From: Halodesulfurarchaeum sp. HSR-GB
Lineage (GTDB): Archaea > Halobacteriota > Halobacteria > Halobacteriales > Halobacteriaceae
Direction: 5' to 3'
NCBI RefSeq assembly: GCF_031432215.1
Contig: NZ_JAVKGN010000001.1
Location: forward strand, 1,851,421-1,915,420
Length of the DNA: 64,000 bases
Part shown: positions 49,217 to 58,796 of the stretch, one piece after another
How positions within the stretch are numbered: position 1 is the stretch's first letter
Layout of the letters: every line of letters starts with the position of its first letter
Position numbers and translations under genes: made by a program
The notes under the pieces: model-generated
What the model saw: only the letters and a program-made list of their open reading frames with translations
Database searches by the model: none
What the model was told of the DNA's origin: nothing

Positions 49217-50362
49217 CTACGCGCGAAGCGAATCGACCGGCCGGTCGTTCGCGGCCTTCCAGGCCGGGTAGAGCCCGCTGAGGAGGCTCGCACCGACCGC
49301 GAAGACGAAGCCGAGGAGCAGATACCGCACGCTCTGCCAGCCGAGCACGAGCATCGCGTCCCCGACGAGGAACTCGAACAGTAACAGTCCCACCCCGAAC
49401 GAGAGGAGCACACCGAGGACCCCACCGATCATGCCCAGAAACGCTGCCTCGGCCAGGATCATCCGGAGGACTTCACCCCGCCTGATTCCCACCGCCCGCA
49501 GGACGCCGATCTCGCCGCGCCGTTCGACGGTGCTCATGAGCATGACGTTGAGAATCGCTACGCTCGCCACCACGAGGGAGATGGATCCGATTCCGAACAG
49601 CGCGAGGTTCAGCGTCCGCAAAAACGAGTCGATCTGTTCCTGAATGTCCGCCAGGGTCGTGGCACTCACGACTTCTTCGCGTTCGTTGAGTCGGTCCTCG
49701 ATGGCCGTCGCGATTCGGGTCGCCGCTTCCCCGTCAGCGGCGATCACGCTGACTGAACTGTACAACTCCGTGTCGATGGCCGAAACCGGGAGCACCAGCG
49801 TTCCGCTCCCACCAGCCCCTCCGAAGCCTCCACCGGTGTCGATGATGCCACGGATCCGGTAGAGTCGGCCGTCGTACTCGACTGGGTCACCCAGGCCGAG
49901 CTGCAACTCCGTCGCGGTCGTGCTGTCGATCAAGGCTCCCGATTGCAAGCGATCCGGGGCCGTCCCGGACGCCACGTCGTAGAGTGCACTGGCCTCGGTC
50001 ACGCCGGTCACGCTCACGCCCGCCTGTTCACCTCCCGATTCGATCACCGTTCGCGCGGATTTCTTCGGGACCACCGTCGCGTCGGTGACGACGGATTCGA
50101 TCGCCTCGATCTGTGCTTCGGTCAATCCCTCAGCGGGGTTGTCCTCGCCGGGCGTGACCGTCACTTCGTCGGCCAGCCCCCCGAGGTCCTGTGTGGCCTG
50201 GTACTGGAGGGCTGCACCGGCCATCCCCAGCGAGGCGATGGCGACCACCCCGATGACGACCCCGAGTGCCGCCAGCGCCGTTCGAACCCGGTTTCGGCCG
50301 AGGTTCCGCCAGGCCATGGAGACACTCGGAAATCGCCACAGGGCCGCGGCAATCCGGCTCAC
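49217..50362 (-). CDS. MacB/FtsX-type ABC transporter permease
   Basis: 381 residues from a GTG at 50362, which overlaps the ATPase stop (GTGA). The N-terminal segment NRVRTALAALGVVIGVVAIASLGMAG is followed by a large outer domain (about 45-245) and the C-terminal FtsX module with three hydrophobic segments: IGSISLVVASVAILNVMLMSTVERRGEIGVLRAVGIRRGEVL, LGMIGGVLGVLLSFGVGLLLF and LLLGFVFAVGASLLSGLYPAWKAA. MacB-type systems act as mechanotransmission pumps for lipoproteins, peptides or drugs. Confidence 0.92.
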   Translation of the reverse strand: MSRIAAALWRFPSVSMAWRNLGRNRVRTALAALGVVIGVVAIASLGMAGAALQYQATQDLGGLADEVTVTPGEDNPAEGLTEAQIEAIESVVTDATVVPKKSARTVIESGGEQAGVSVTGVTEASALYDVASGTAPDRLQSGALIDSTTATELQLGLGDPVEYDGRLYRIRGIIDTGGGFGGAGGSGTLVLPVSAIDTELYSSVSVIAADGEAATRIATAIEDRLNEREEVVSATTLADIQEQIDSFLRTLNLALFGIGSISLVVASVAILNVMLMSTVERRGEIGVLRAVGIRRGEVLRMILAEAAFLGMIGGVLGVLLSFGVGLLLFEFLVGDAMLVLGWQSVRYLLLGFVFAVGASLLSGLYPAWKAANDRPVDSLRA

Positions 50363-51021
50363 GTGATCACCCCGTCGATGAGTTCGACGGTGCGGTCCGC
50401 GTAGTCCATCAGCAGTTCGTCGTGGGTCACGACGACGATCGCGATGTTCTCCTCGGTCTTGAGCCGGGTGAGTTCCGCCAGGATGGTGCGGGCGGTCTCC
50501 TGATCGAGGTTCCCGGTTGGTTCGTCCGCGAGGAGTACCTTCGGCTCGTTGATCAGGGCGCGGGCGATCGCCACCCGCTGTTGTTGCCCGCCGGAGAGTT
50601 GGCTCGGCAGGTGATCGAGCCGATCACCGAGTCCCACCCGCCGGAGCAGGTCGATCGCCCGCTCGTGGCGATCGATACTGGTATCCCACATCGAGGGCAA
50701 TTCGACGTTCTCGACGGCGGTGAGCATCGGCAGCAGGTGAAAGTCCTGAAAGACAAACCCGATGCCCGAGCGGCGCTTTTCGGTGAGTTCGTCCTCGCTG
50801 AGCCCCGACACGTCGACTCCCTCGAGCCGGACGGTCCCTTCGGTGGGTGTATCCAGCAACCCGGTCATGTTGAGCATCGTGCTCTTGCCCGACCCGGAGG
50901 GGCCGATCACGGTCACCATCTCGCCCCGGTCAGCGTGAAAGTCCACGCCTTTCAGGGCCTCGATAGTCTCGCTCCCACTCCGATAGCGCTTGATGACCCC
51001 TTCGAGTTCGAGGATGCTCAT
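50359..51021 (-). CDS. MacB/LolD-type ABC transporter ATP-binding protein
   Basis: 220 residues. Walker [15 protein letters not shown], the Q loop [21 protein letters not shown], the signature [35 protein letters not shown] with Walker B, and the switch His (VVVTHDELL) are all present. The sequence belongs to the LolD/MacB/FtsE branch. It overlaps the permease gene and starts 4 nt within the end of the CARDB gene, so the three are one operon. Confidence 0.95.
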   Translation of the reverse strand: MSILELEGVIKRYRSGSETIEALKGVDFHADRGEMVTVIGPSGSGKSTMLNMTGLLDTPTEGTVRLEGVDVSGLSEDELTEKRRSGIGFVFQDFHLLPMLTAVENVELPSMWDTSIDRHERAIDLLRRVGLGDRLDHLPSQLSGGQQQRVAIARALINEPKVLLADEPTGNLDQETARTILAELTRLKTEENIAIVVVTHDELLMDYADRTVELIDGVIT

Positions 51022-52472
51022 GTGCGCCAGCGATACAGTGCCGCGCCGATCAGGGCCCCCACGAGGCCAACGATCCCGAGCCGGACCAGCCCCAGCCCAC
51101 CAGTTCCTGACTGGTCTTCGGCGTCCGATTCGCCCGCCTCGCCGTCGAGTTCGACGGTCTCATGCGTTTCGAACTGCTCGCCGCCGGCCGAGTAGGCAAC
51201 CCGAACCGGGACCACTTCGGCCGCGTCGGTGACGTTGGCCGTAAGCTCGAAGGTCCCGAACTCGCTCGCTTCGATCCCGCCGATGAAGTAATCACGTGAC
51301 GGCGAACTGGGAGTGACACCAGTTGCGGGCTCGATCGCGACCCGAACCGATTCGACATCGTTGCTGCCCACATTCGCGGCATCACCACGCAAGGTGACGA
51401 TCGAGCCCTCGCGAGTGGCCTCGACTCCGGAGAGGACGATCGATGCGGTGTCGGTCGGCTGGTAGTCCCGGCTGGCTTCGATCGTCCGATCAGTTCCGGA
51501 CGCGGTGTAAGACGCGGAGACAGTCAGGTTCCCGGTCCCGAGCGTCGCTCCGTCGAAGGTCGCCGTTCGGGACTCCGTCGCCGGCACGTCATCAAGCACG
51601 GATCGGGCGAGTATCCGCCCGTCCCTGACCGCCCGGAGTTCGACATCCCGCAGTTCGGCGTTTCCGTATTGCACGAGGGTCGCCTCCAGCGCGGGCCCGT
51701 CAGGTGACTGGATCGGCGTCAGGGTGAGTTCGGGGTCGTTTCTGGCCGGTTCGACATCGACAGTCATCGACCGGTCGATCGAGCGGGTCTGGCCGTCGGC
51801 CGTCCGGTAGGTTACCGTTCCGGTGAGCGTCTGCCGGCCGGCTTCGGCGAAGGTCAGGTCGTAGCCGTGGACGGCCTGGGTGCCTGCCTCCAGCGACGCA
51901 GTCACCCGCTCGGCGTTGTCGACGATCGCATCGCCCCCGAGTTCGAGTCTGACGTTCGAGAGCGGGCGATCCTCACCGTTCGAGACGGTGACGTTCACCT
52001 GCTCCTCCTGGCCGGCGACGGCGTCGATGTCGTCGATACGCAGAACGGCCTCATCCGGGGGTTCGACGTCGATAGTAAGCGGGTAGGAGACCGATCGGTG
52101 ATCGCCAGTCTCGTTCTCGACCCGAGTGTGAACCCTGAGATCCTTGGTTCCCGGGTCGTCAAAAGAGAGCGAAATTGGCACGGTGAGGCTCCCACCGGGG
52201 CGAACCGTGCCGACGTCTTCGACCCGGGCGTGTTCGTTCGCCCGCCCGGCGTCACGGATGTAGACGTCGGTGACCTCGAAGGCCTCCAGATCGTCGTAAT
52301 TCGCGATCGTGACGGACACGGAAAACCGCTCGCCTGGGGCCGGATCCTCGACAGTCGGCGTCGCGGACTCGATCGCGAGGTTCGAGATCGAACCACTCAC
52401 CGGAACCGCGACCGTGACGGCGGCAATGATCAAAACCAGGGTGAGCAGGCCAGTTACGGGACGAGAGCGCAC
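51018..52472 (-). CDS. Surface-anchored CARDB/COG1361-type protein of the ABC operon
   Basis: 484 residues from a GTG at 52472. The N-terminus has a signal-like segment (PVTGLLTLVLIIAAVTVAVPVSG). The body consists of about four Ig-like CARDB modules (for example SVTIANYDDLEAFEVTDVYI, VTVSNGEDRPLSNVRLELG and RGDAANVGSNDVESVRVAIEP). A C-terminal membrane anchor ([23 protein letters not shown]) follows an acidic linker. It probably stands outside the cell, attached to the membrane, as a docking or periplasmic-adaptor-like part of the MacB system. No catalytic motif seen. Confidence 0.85.
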   Translation of the reverse strand: MRSRPVTGLLTLVLIIAAVTVAVPVSGSISNLAIESATPTVEDPAPGERFSVSVTIANYDDLEAFEVTDVYIRDAGRANEHARVEDVGTVRPGGSLTVPISLSFDDPGTKDLRVHTRVENETGDHRSVSYPLTIDVEPPDEAVLRIDDIDAVAGQEEQVNVTVSNGEDRPLSNVRLELGGDAIVDNAERVTASLEAGTQAVHGYDLTFAEAGRQTLTGTVTYRTADGQTRSIDRSMTVDVEPARNDPELTLTPIQSPDGPALEATLVQYGNAELRDVELRAVRDGRILARSVLDDVPATESRTATFDGATLGTGNLTVSASYTASGTDRTIEASRDYQPTDTASIVLSGVEATREGSIVTLRGDAANVGSNDVESVRVAIEPATGVTPSSPSRDYFIGGIEASEFGTFELTANVTDAAEVVPVRVAYSAGGEQFETHETVELDGEAGESDAEDQSGTGGLGLVRLGIVGLVGALIGAALYRWRT

Positions 52473-52551
52473 GATTCAGCGCTCCGAGAGGGCATCAAGG
52501 TTCGTCCCAGGAGCTGTGCGGGTGGGATAGTAGCTCATCGATCTTCGTAAC

Positions 52552-52565
52552 TGAATATTCATTCA
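52552..52565. promoter_or_regulatory. TetR-type operator candidate before the CARDB-ABC operon
   Basis: TGAATATTCATTCA contains the perfect palindrome TGAATATTCA (52552-52561). On the minus strand it reads TGAATGAATATT (52565-52554), identical to the site in front of the tetR gene. It lies about 80-93 nt upstream of the operon's GTG start and just inside the gap after tetR. Confidence 0.6.
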
Positions 52566-52594
52566 ACATGGATAGGTCTTCTGGCAGGCCCAGA

Positions 52595-53194
52595 TCAGGG
52601 CTCCAGAACCGACGAGACGTACCGCGAGAGTTCCTCGCGGACCTGATCCGTGTCCTCGCTCCGGGCGGTGACCTGCTGGGTCATCGCGCCGTTGATCGTC
52701 GCCAGCAGGAAGGCGGCGACCCGATCAGAGTCCACGTCCCGGAACGTGCCAGACTCGATGCCGGCCTGGATGATGTCGGCCAGTCGATCGTGAAAGACCT
52801 GATCGCTGTCACTAAAGTGCTCACGAAATCGGTCGTCGTGAGCCGCCTGGGCCCGCAATTCAACCATCGCTCGCGTGAAGTTGCGGGCCTCCTCGGGCTG
52901 GGTGTCCGAGAGCGCCTGATCGAAGAACTCGGCCAGCCGCTCGTCGGCCGCCGCCTCACGCTTCTCGGGCACCGACTCGAACTCCTCGAGCATGAACCCG
53001 AGAAAATCCAGGAGGAGTTCGTCCTTGCTCTCGTAGTGGTGATAGAGCAGGCTCTTTGACTTCTCGAAGAACTCGGCGATCCGGGAGATCGTCAATCCCG
53101 CGTATCCGTACTCACAGAGTGCGTGATAGGTCGCCTGCATAATGGCCTCGCGGGTGTTCGCCGGCTCCTCGAGAAACGCGTGTCGCTCGACCAT
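52595..53194 (-). CDS. TetR/AcrR-family transcriptional repressor
   Basis: 199 residues. The N-terminal HTH (REAIMQATYHALCEYGYAGLTISRIAEFFEKSKSLLYHHYESKDELLLDFL) is the classic TetR pattern. The C-terminal all-helical part (about 60-199) is a ligand pocket and dimer interface. It is transcribed in the same direction as the ABC operon, 122 nt upstream of it. Near-identical sites before both its own start and the operon suggest that it represses both. Confidence 0.93.
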   Translation of the reverse strand: MVERHAFLEEPANTREAIMQATYHALCEYGYAGLTISRIAEFFEKSKSLLYHHYESKDELLLDFLGFMLEEFESVPEKREAAADERLAEFFDQALSDTQPEEARNFTRAMVELRAQAAHDDRFREHFSDSDQVFHDRLADIIQAGIESGTFRDVDSDRVAAFLLATINGAMTQQVTARSEDTDQVREELSRYVSSVLEP

Positions 53195-53197
53195 TGC

Positions 53198-53212
53198 TGA
53201 ATGAATATTTGA
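53198..53212. promoter_or_regulatory. TetR-type operator candidate before the tetR gene
   Basis: TGAATGAATATTTGA lies 4-18 nt upstream of the tetR ATG at 53194, so bound repressor would cover the transcription start. The first 12 nt, TGAATGAATATT, are identical to the site at 52554-52565 on the other strand. Confidence 0.6.
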
Positions 53213-53279
53213 TCACCGCGTAAAGCGATGTTGGTCGAGTGCCCGGAAGACCTTCCCCCGTCCGCGGACTACAACCCGT

Positions 53280-54242
53280 ATGAATCCGATCGGGGGCGCC
53301 AGGGCACTCCTGGGCGCGGACGGGAACGGCGGCGTCGACTGGGCAGCCGCCCGCCGGGCCGCACACGAACTGACCGACCCCGGTGACCTCGGGCTCTCCG
53401 ACTCGGTTCGGGGGGCCTACGCCGAGGATCTGCAAGCGGCCCACCGGGAGATCCAGGCGACAGCCGGGATCGAATTCGATCTCCCGCGGACGATACAGGT
53501 GCAGAACCGCCACCACTGGATCGAGGCGACACTCGAAACACTCGAAACCGCCTTCGAGCCGATTTCGGACCGACCGGGAGCACTGCCTGGAATCACCGGC
53601 CCCCTCAACACGGCCTCGATCGCCGGCTCGGTCGCCTACCTCTCGCGGCGGGTCCTGGGCCAGTACGACCCGCTTCTGTTCGCCGAATCCGAGCCCCACC
53701 GACTCTACGTCGTGCATCCGAACCTGATGTCGACCGCCGCCGAACTGGACGTGCCGGTCGAGCGATTCCGCCGCTGGATCGCGTTTCACGAGGTCGCTCA
53801 CGCGGCCGAGTTCGGGGCCGCACCCTGGCTCCGGCCCTACCTCGCCGAGCGAGTCACCGGGATCGTCGCGGCGCTCGCCACCGGATCGCTCCCGAAAGAA
53901 GAGTACGGGGAGCTAAATCGCGCGATGACCGTCGTGGAGGGGTACGCCGAACTCCTCATGGACGAGGCGTTCGACGAGCCCTCGGCGGAGCTCCGACGGA
54001 AACTGGACACGCGCCGACAGAGCGGTGGACCACTCTCCACCCTCGTTTCGAGACTGCTCGGGCTGGATCGCAAGCGCGAGCAGTACGAACGTGGCCGGGC
54101 CTTCTTCGACGCCATCGTGGCCGAACGGGGGCTCGAAGCGGCCGGCGCGGTGTGGGACGAACCCGGGAACCTGCCCCGCGAGTCGGAACTCGAAGCGCCG
54201 GGTCGCTGGCTCGATCGTGTCCTACCCACGGCACCCAACTGA
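53280..54242 (+). CDS. Zincin-like protein associated with F420 biosynthesis (DUF2342-type)
   Basis: 320 residues. The key motif is RRWIAFHEVAHAAEF near residue 170: HExxH plus a downstream acid, as in gluzincin folds. The preceding SVAYLSRRVLGQYDPLLF and following ERVTGIVAALATGSLPKEEYGELNRAMTVVEGYAELLMDEAF (with NRAMTVVEGYAE) match the family known as F420-biosynthesis-associated uncharacterised protein in actinobacteria and haloarchaea. Enzyme activity unproven. It is followed 11 nt later by the Dna2-like gene. Confidence 0.85.
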   Translation: MNPIGGARALLGADGNGGVDWAAARRAAHELTDPGDLGLSDSVRGAYAEDLQAAHREIQATAGIEFDLPRTIQVQNRHHWIEATLETLETAFEPISDRPGALPGITGPLNTASIAGSVAYLSRRVLGQYDPLLFAESEPHRLYVVHPNLMSTAAELDVPVERFRRWIAFHEVAHAAEFGAAPWLRPYLAERVTGIVAALATGSLPKEEYGELNRAMTVVEGYAELLMDEAFDEPSAELRRKLDTRRQSGGPLSTLVSRLLGLDRKREQYERGRAFFDAIVAERGLEAAGAVWDEPGNLPRESELEAPGRWLDRVLPTAPN

Positions 54243-54253
54243 CTGAGAGCGAC

Positions 54254-56914
54254 ATGGTTTTCGGCCCGGACCGCGATAAAATGGCCGTGAACCGCCGGGG
54301 CGAGGTACTGGACGTTGGCGAGGTGCAAACGATCAGCACTGACTCGGGCGATCGTGACGTGGCGACGGTCCGGATTCGGACCGACGACGGCCCGGTTTCT
54401 ATCTCCCTCCGGAAGAAGTGGACGAAGACGGCCGAGATCCTCGAACCCGGGATGGAGCTTTCGGTGACGGCGCTGACCGAGACCGAAGACGGACTCGCGA
54501 CGACCGAGGAATCTGCGGTCGTGGTCGAACCCGACTTTCTCGTCGACGTGACCGACATCCGCTCCTGGGTACAGTGTCCCCGGCTCTACTATCTCAACAA
54601 GATCGGCGGCCTGCCCCTCGAATATCCTGTCACCAAGGGGACGATCGTCCACGAGGTCTTCGGCGATCTCCTGCGTGGGCAGGACCTCGACACTGCAGTC
54701 GAAAAGCGGGTCGACGAGGCGGGGCTGGAACTGGGCTTGCTTGGCCGAGATCGCGAGGCGGTAATCGAGGAGGTCAAACAGAACGCCGCGGCGATCGACA
54801 CCTGGCTCTCACAGGGCCGACTGGACGAGGACGGATGGCGATCGGAGGTGACGCTTCTGAGTGACACCTACGGCATCAAGGGACGGTGTGACGCCATCCG
54901 GCGGGGGAACCCCGTCGAACTCAAGACCGGGAAGAACACGAGCCGGAGCCCCCGGTTCCAGGACAAGATCCAGGCCGCGTCCTACGCACTCCTACTCGAA
55001 GAGCAAGGCGTGGTCGTCGATACGGGCACGTTGCTCTACACGAAAAACGCCGCCCTGGAGGAGGAAACGGGGGACCTCTCGCCGGCCAAGGACTTCTCGA
55101 TCGGCGACGGGCTTACGAAATTCGTGCTTCGGACCCGCAACGAGATCGCCGCCATGGAACACGACCGGTCGGTTCCGACCGGCTACGAGGGCGATGCGAC
55201 TTGTCAGTACTGCTTCGAGCAGGACACCTGTCTGGTGGTCTCGGGTCGGCTGGACCAGCCCTCGAAGGCGGGGTCCGTCGGCGACCCCTTGCCCGAGGCC
55301 GAGCGGACGTATTTCCAGCGCCAGTACGACGCCATCGAGACGGAACGGCGGGCCATCCACCAGGAGTACGCCAAGCTCTGGAAGCAGTCCGCCCAGGCCC
55401 GTGCAGACGCCGACCGGGCGCTCATCGATCTGGAGCCGGCTGGGCGAACACAACTCCCGGACGGCCGGTGGGAGCTCCGCGCAGAGCGCCCGGCGGGAGC
55501 CGTCTCGAAGATCCGGGAGGGAGACCGCGTCCTGGCGAGCGACGGGGACCCGATCGACGGCCACACCGAGTTGGCCGTCGTCGAGTCACTGGGCCGGGAG
55601 ATCGTCCTGACGGCCGACGAACCACTCTCGGTCCGACGACTCGACGTCTACCCCTCGGAGTTCTCGGTCGACCGGATGTTGACCGCCCTTCACGACGCCC
55701 TCCTCCGGGGCCCGACGCGCCGTCGTGATCTGCTCTTCGAGCGGGACACACCGACTTTCAGCGGTCCCACCCGCGAGTTGATCGACAACAACCCCGCCCA
55801 GAATCGGGCGATCAATACGGCGCTCAGAGCCGAGGACTTTGCGCTGATTCACGGGCCCCCGGGCACGGGAAAGACCTACACGATCGCCCGGCTGATCCGG
55901 GCCCTCGTCGACCGTGGCGACCGGGTATTGCTCTCTGCGTTTACCAATCGCGCCGTGGACAACGCGCTCTCGGCGCTGGTCGACCAGGGGTTCGAGGACG
56001 CAATTCGGATGGGCACCGAATCCGGGGTTCGCTCGGACATGGCCCACCTCCGACTCGATACGGCTGGCGATCCAACAGAGCGAGCCGCAGCGCTGGAATC
56101 CGCCCCGGTGGTGGCAGCGACGACGGCCTCGTGTGGCTCGCGGGTGATGCGCTCACAATCCTTCGACGTGGTCGTCGTCGATGAGGCAAGTCAACTCACC
56201 GAGCCGGACACCCTCGCGGCGATCAATCGGGGGGCAAAATTCGTCCTCGTCGGCGATCACAAACAGCTCCCGCCAGTCGTCCAGTCGGGGGCCGACCTCT
56301 CGACCTCGCTTTTCCAGCGGCTCATCGAGACCTACCCGGAGGCGGCCGTGATGTTGGATCGCCAGTACCGCATGTCCCAGCGAATCCAGGCCTTTGCCTC
56401 CCGGGAGTTCTACGACGGCCAGCTCCGTCCGGCCACGGGTTCGGTCGCCGGCCAGACCATTAGGGATCTGGGACTTGACCCAACACGCCCCGACGTGTAC
56501 GATGGGGTCACGCTGGTCCCGGTCGAGGGCACGAACGCCGACCATACCGACACGGCCGAGGCAGAACGGGTCGCCGAGATCGTGACCGCGTATCTGGCGG
56601 CCGGGGCTGAGCCGGACGATCTGGGCATCATCGCTCCGTTCCGGGCCCAGGTCTCCACGGTCGAGCCGCTCGTTCCCGACGGCGTGACCGTCGACACCGT
56701 GGATCGCTTCCAGGGATCGAGTACCGAGATCCTGCTCGTCTCCTTCGTGGCCTCCGGGAGCCTCGACGGACCGCTGTTCGAGGACGAGCGACGGATGAAC
56801 GTGGCGCTCACGCGGGCGAAGAAGGCACTCGTGCTGATCGGGGATCCGGCCGCGCTGGGAAGTCGTGACCGATATGCGAGGATGCTCGACTGGGCCGATC
56901 GAGCCGCAGAGTGA
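54254..56914 (+). CDS. Dna2-like nuclease-helicase
   Basis: 886 residues from the ATG at 54254. An N-terminal OB-like region is followed by a Cas4/RecB-type nuclease module. Cysteines at 108 (WVQCPRLYY), 317, 320 and 326 (CQYCFEQDTC) are spaced as an iron-sulfur cluster, and VELKTGKN supplies the nuclease Lys. The superfamily 1B helicase follows: Walker [12 protein letters not shown] near residue 535, VVVDEASQLTEP, DHKQLPPVV, DRQYRMSQRI and VDRFQGSSTEILLVSFV. Such proteins act in 5'-flap processing and end resection. Confidence 0.92.
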   Translation: MVFGPDRDKMAVNRRGEVLDVGEVQTISTDSGDRDVATVRIRTDDGPVSISLRKKWTKTAEILEPGMELSVTALTETEDGLATTEESAVVVEPDFLVDVTDIRSWVQCPRLYYLNKIGGLPLEYPVTKGTIVHEVFGDLLRGQDLDTAVEKRVDEAGLELGLLGRDREAVIEEVKQNAAAIDTWLSQGRLDEDGWRSEVTLLSDTYGIKGRCDAIRRGNPVELKTGKNTSRSPRFQDKIQAASYALLLEEQGVVVDTGTLLYTKNAALEEETGDLSPAKDFSIGDGLTKFVLRTRNEIAAMEHDRSVPTGYEGDATCQYCFEQDTCLVVSGRLDQPSKAGSVGDPLPEAERTYFQRQYDAIETERRAIHQEYAKLWKQSAQARADADRALIDLEPAGRTQLPDGRWELRAERPAGAVSKIREGDRVLASDGDPIDGHTELAVVESLGREIVLTADEPLSVRRLDVYPSEFSVDRMLTALHDALLRGPTRRRDLLFERDTPTFSGPTRELIDNNPAQNRAINTALRAEDFALIHGPPGTGKTYTIARLIRALVDRGDRVLLSAFTNRAVDNALSALVDQGFEDAIRMGTESGVRSDMAHLRLDTAGDPTERAAALESAPVVAATTASCGSRVMRSQSFDVVVVDEASQLTEPDTLAAINRGAKFVLVGDHKQLPPVVQSGADLSTSLFQRLIETYPEAAVMLDRQYRMSQRIQAFASREFYDGQLRPATGSVAGQTIRDLGLDPTRPDVYDGVTLVPVEGTNADHTDTAEAERVAEIVTAYLAAGAEPDDLGIIAPFRAQVSTVEPLVPDGVTVDTVDRFQGSSTEILLVSFVASGSLDGPLFEDERRMNVALTRAKKALVLIGDPAALGSRDRYARMLDWADRAAE

Positions 56915-56992
56915 CAGACGAGTCAACTCCCCAACAGTACGTGTTTGCTCCGGCCACACTCCTTTATGCCCACTCCGGTCCAAGAAACGACC

Positions 56993-58786
56993 ATGGACGC
57001 TGCTGTGGGGAGATCCTATCAGACCTACTTCGAGAAATCCCCGGTCGCGGTCTTCGTGGTCGACGAGGACGGGGAGTATCTCGAAGTGAACCCGGCTGCG
57101 TGCGAGCTCGTGGGTTGCTCGGAATCCGAGCTCCTGTCGATGTCCGTCTCGGATCTCTCCGCGAGTGAGGGCGTGACCCCACCCTCGTTTCAGCGAATCC
57201 GGGATACGGGCCGTATTCGAACCGAACTCCAGCTCCAACACGCCGACGGCCACCTGATCGACGTGTTACTCGACGCCGTTTCGCTGGGGGAGGGAACGTT
57301 CGTCGCCTACGTCAGGGACATTTCGGATCGGAAAGAGCGCGAACGCGAGGTCGAGTCCCTGAAGGAACGACTCGAACTGGCCGTCGACGCCGCCGATCTG
57401 GGGGTCTGGGACTGGGACCTGGAAACCGACACGGTCCAGTTTAACGACCAGTGGGCGACGATGCTCGGGTATTCGCCGTCGGAAATCAATTCCTCCCTCG
57501 ACGCCTGGAAGTCCCGCGTTCATCCCGCGGATCGCGAGGTAGTGATGGACGCGGTCGACGCCCACCTCGCTGACGAGGCGGCGTACATCGACACCGAACA
57601 CCGACTCCAGACGGCCGATGGCGGCTGGAAGTGGGTCCGGGATATCGGGCACATCACGGAGCGGGGAGCGAACGGGGACCCAAAACGGGCGGTGGGGATT
57701 CACCAGGACATCGACGAACGGAAACGTGCCGAACAGGCGCTCGAAGCCGCTCACGACAGGCTTCGGCAGGTCATCGACCTGGTCCCGGACCTGATCTTCG
57801 TGAAAAATCGGGACGGGGAGTATCTCCTCGTGAACGACGCGGTCTGTGCGGCCTATGGCCGCCCGGCCGAGGAGATCATCGGCCGGACCGATCAGGAACT
57901 CCTGTTCACCGAGAAGCACCCAAAGGAGTTCCGCGAGGACGACCTGGCGGTCATCGAGTCGGGCGAGCCAAAGACAATTCCGGAGGAGGAACTGGTGACC
58001 GCAGACGGGGAGACACGCGTGTTTCACACGACCAAGATCCCCTACGAGCCCTCCGGGAGCGACGACGACGCGGTGCTCGGATACGCCCGGGACATCACCG
58101 AACTCAAGGCCTACGAACGACGGATCGAGACCCAGCGGGACAATCTGGAGGTCCTCAACCAGATCGTCCGCCACGACATCCGGAACGATCTCCAGTTGGT
58201 GCTCGCGTACGCTGATCTCCTCCACGATACCGTCGAGGAGTCGGCATCCGGACACCTCCACACCCTGCAAAACGCGGCACAAGACGCGGTAGCGATCACT
58301 CGGACCGCCCGGGACGTAACGGAAGTACTCATGCAATCCGACGCGGATCGATCCCCGACACGCTTGGGCCCGGTCCTGGAGGGAGCGATCGACTCGGCCC
58401 GCTCGAACCACGAACACGCCGCGATTCAGGTCGAAGGCTCGATTCCGGAGGTATCCGTACTGGTTGACGATCTGCTCGAATCGGTGTTCCGGAACCTGCT
58501 CCAGAACGCGGTCATCCACAACGATCAGGAGCTCCCCGAAGTCACCGTGACCACGACAGCTGGTAAAAAGACAGTGGCCGTCTCCGTCGCCGACAACGGC
58601 CCGGGCGTCCCGGACGAGCAGAAAGCGGAAATCTTCGAGGAAGGTGTCCAGGGACTGGATAGCGAGGGGACCGGACTGGGATTGTATCTCGTCGAGACGC
58701 TGATCGACCGCTACGGAGGGTCGGTCCGGGTCGAGGACAACGACCCACGGGGGGCGGTGTTCACCGTCGAACTGCCACTTGCCTGA
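56993..58786 (+). CDS. PAS-domain sensor histidine kinase
   Basis: 597 residues from the ATG at 56993, favoured over 56966 because TATA-like CCTTTAT lies about 27 nt upstream. It has three PAS domains (about 8-115, 125-250, 258-380, with PAS patterns SPVAVFVVDEDGEYLEVNPAA, WDWDLETDTVQFNDQWATMLGY and VPDLIFVKNRDGEYLLVNDAV). The phosphoacceptor box is IVRHDIRNDLQLV; the ATPase boxes are NLLQNAVIHN, VADNGPGVP and GTGLGLYLVE. No membrane segment, so it senses a cytoplasmic signal. No response regulator gene adjoins. Confidence 0.93.
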   Translation: MDAAVGRSYQTYFEKSPVAVFVVDEDGEYLEVNPAACELVGCSESELLSMSVSDLSASEGVTPPSFQRIRDTGRIRTELQLQHADGHLIDVLLDAVSLGEGTFVAYVRDISDRKEREREVESLKERLELAVDAADLGVWDWDLETDTVQFNDQWATMLGYSPSEINSSLDAWKSRVHPADREVVMDAVDAHLADEAAYIDTEHRLQTADGGWKWVRDIGHITERGANGDPKRAVGIHQDIDERKRAEQALEAAHDRLRQVIDLVPDLIFVKNRDGEYLLVNDAVCAAYGRPAEEIIGRTDQELLFTEKHPKEFREDDLAVIESGEPKTIPEEELVTADGETRVFHTTKIPYEPSGSDDDAVLGYARDITELKAYERRIETQRDNLEVLNQIVRHDIRNDLQLVLAYADLLHDTVEESASGHLHTLQNAAQDAVAITRTARDVTEVLMQSDADRSPTRLGPVLEGAIDSARSNHEHAAIQVEGSIPEVSVLVDDLLESVFRNLLQNAVIHNDQELPEVTVTTTAGKKTVAVSVADNGPGVPDEQKAEIFEEGVQGLDSEGTGLGLYLVETLIDRYGGSVRVEDNDPRGAVFTVELPLA

Positions 58787-58796
58787 GCGAGGCGGG

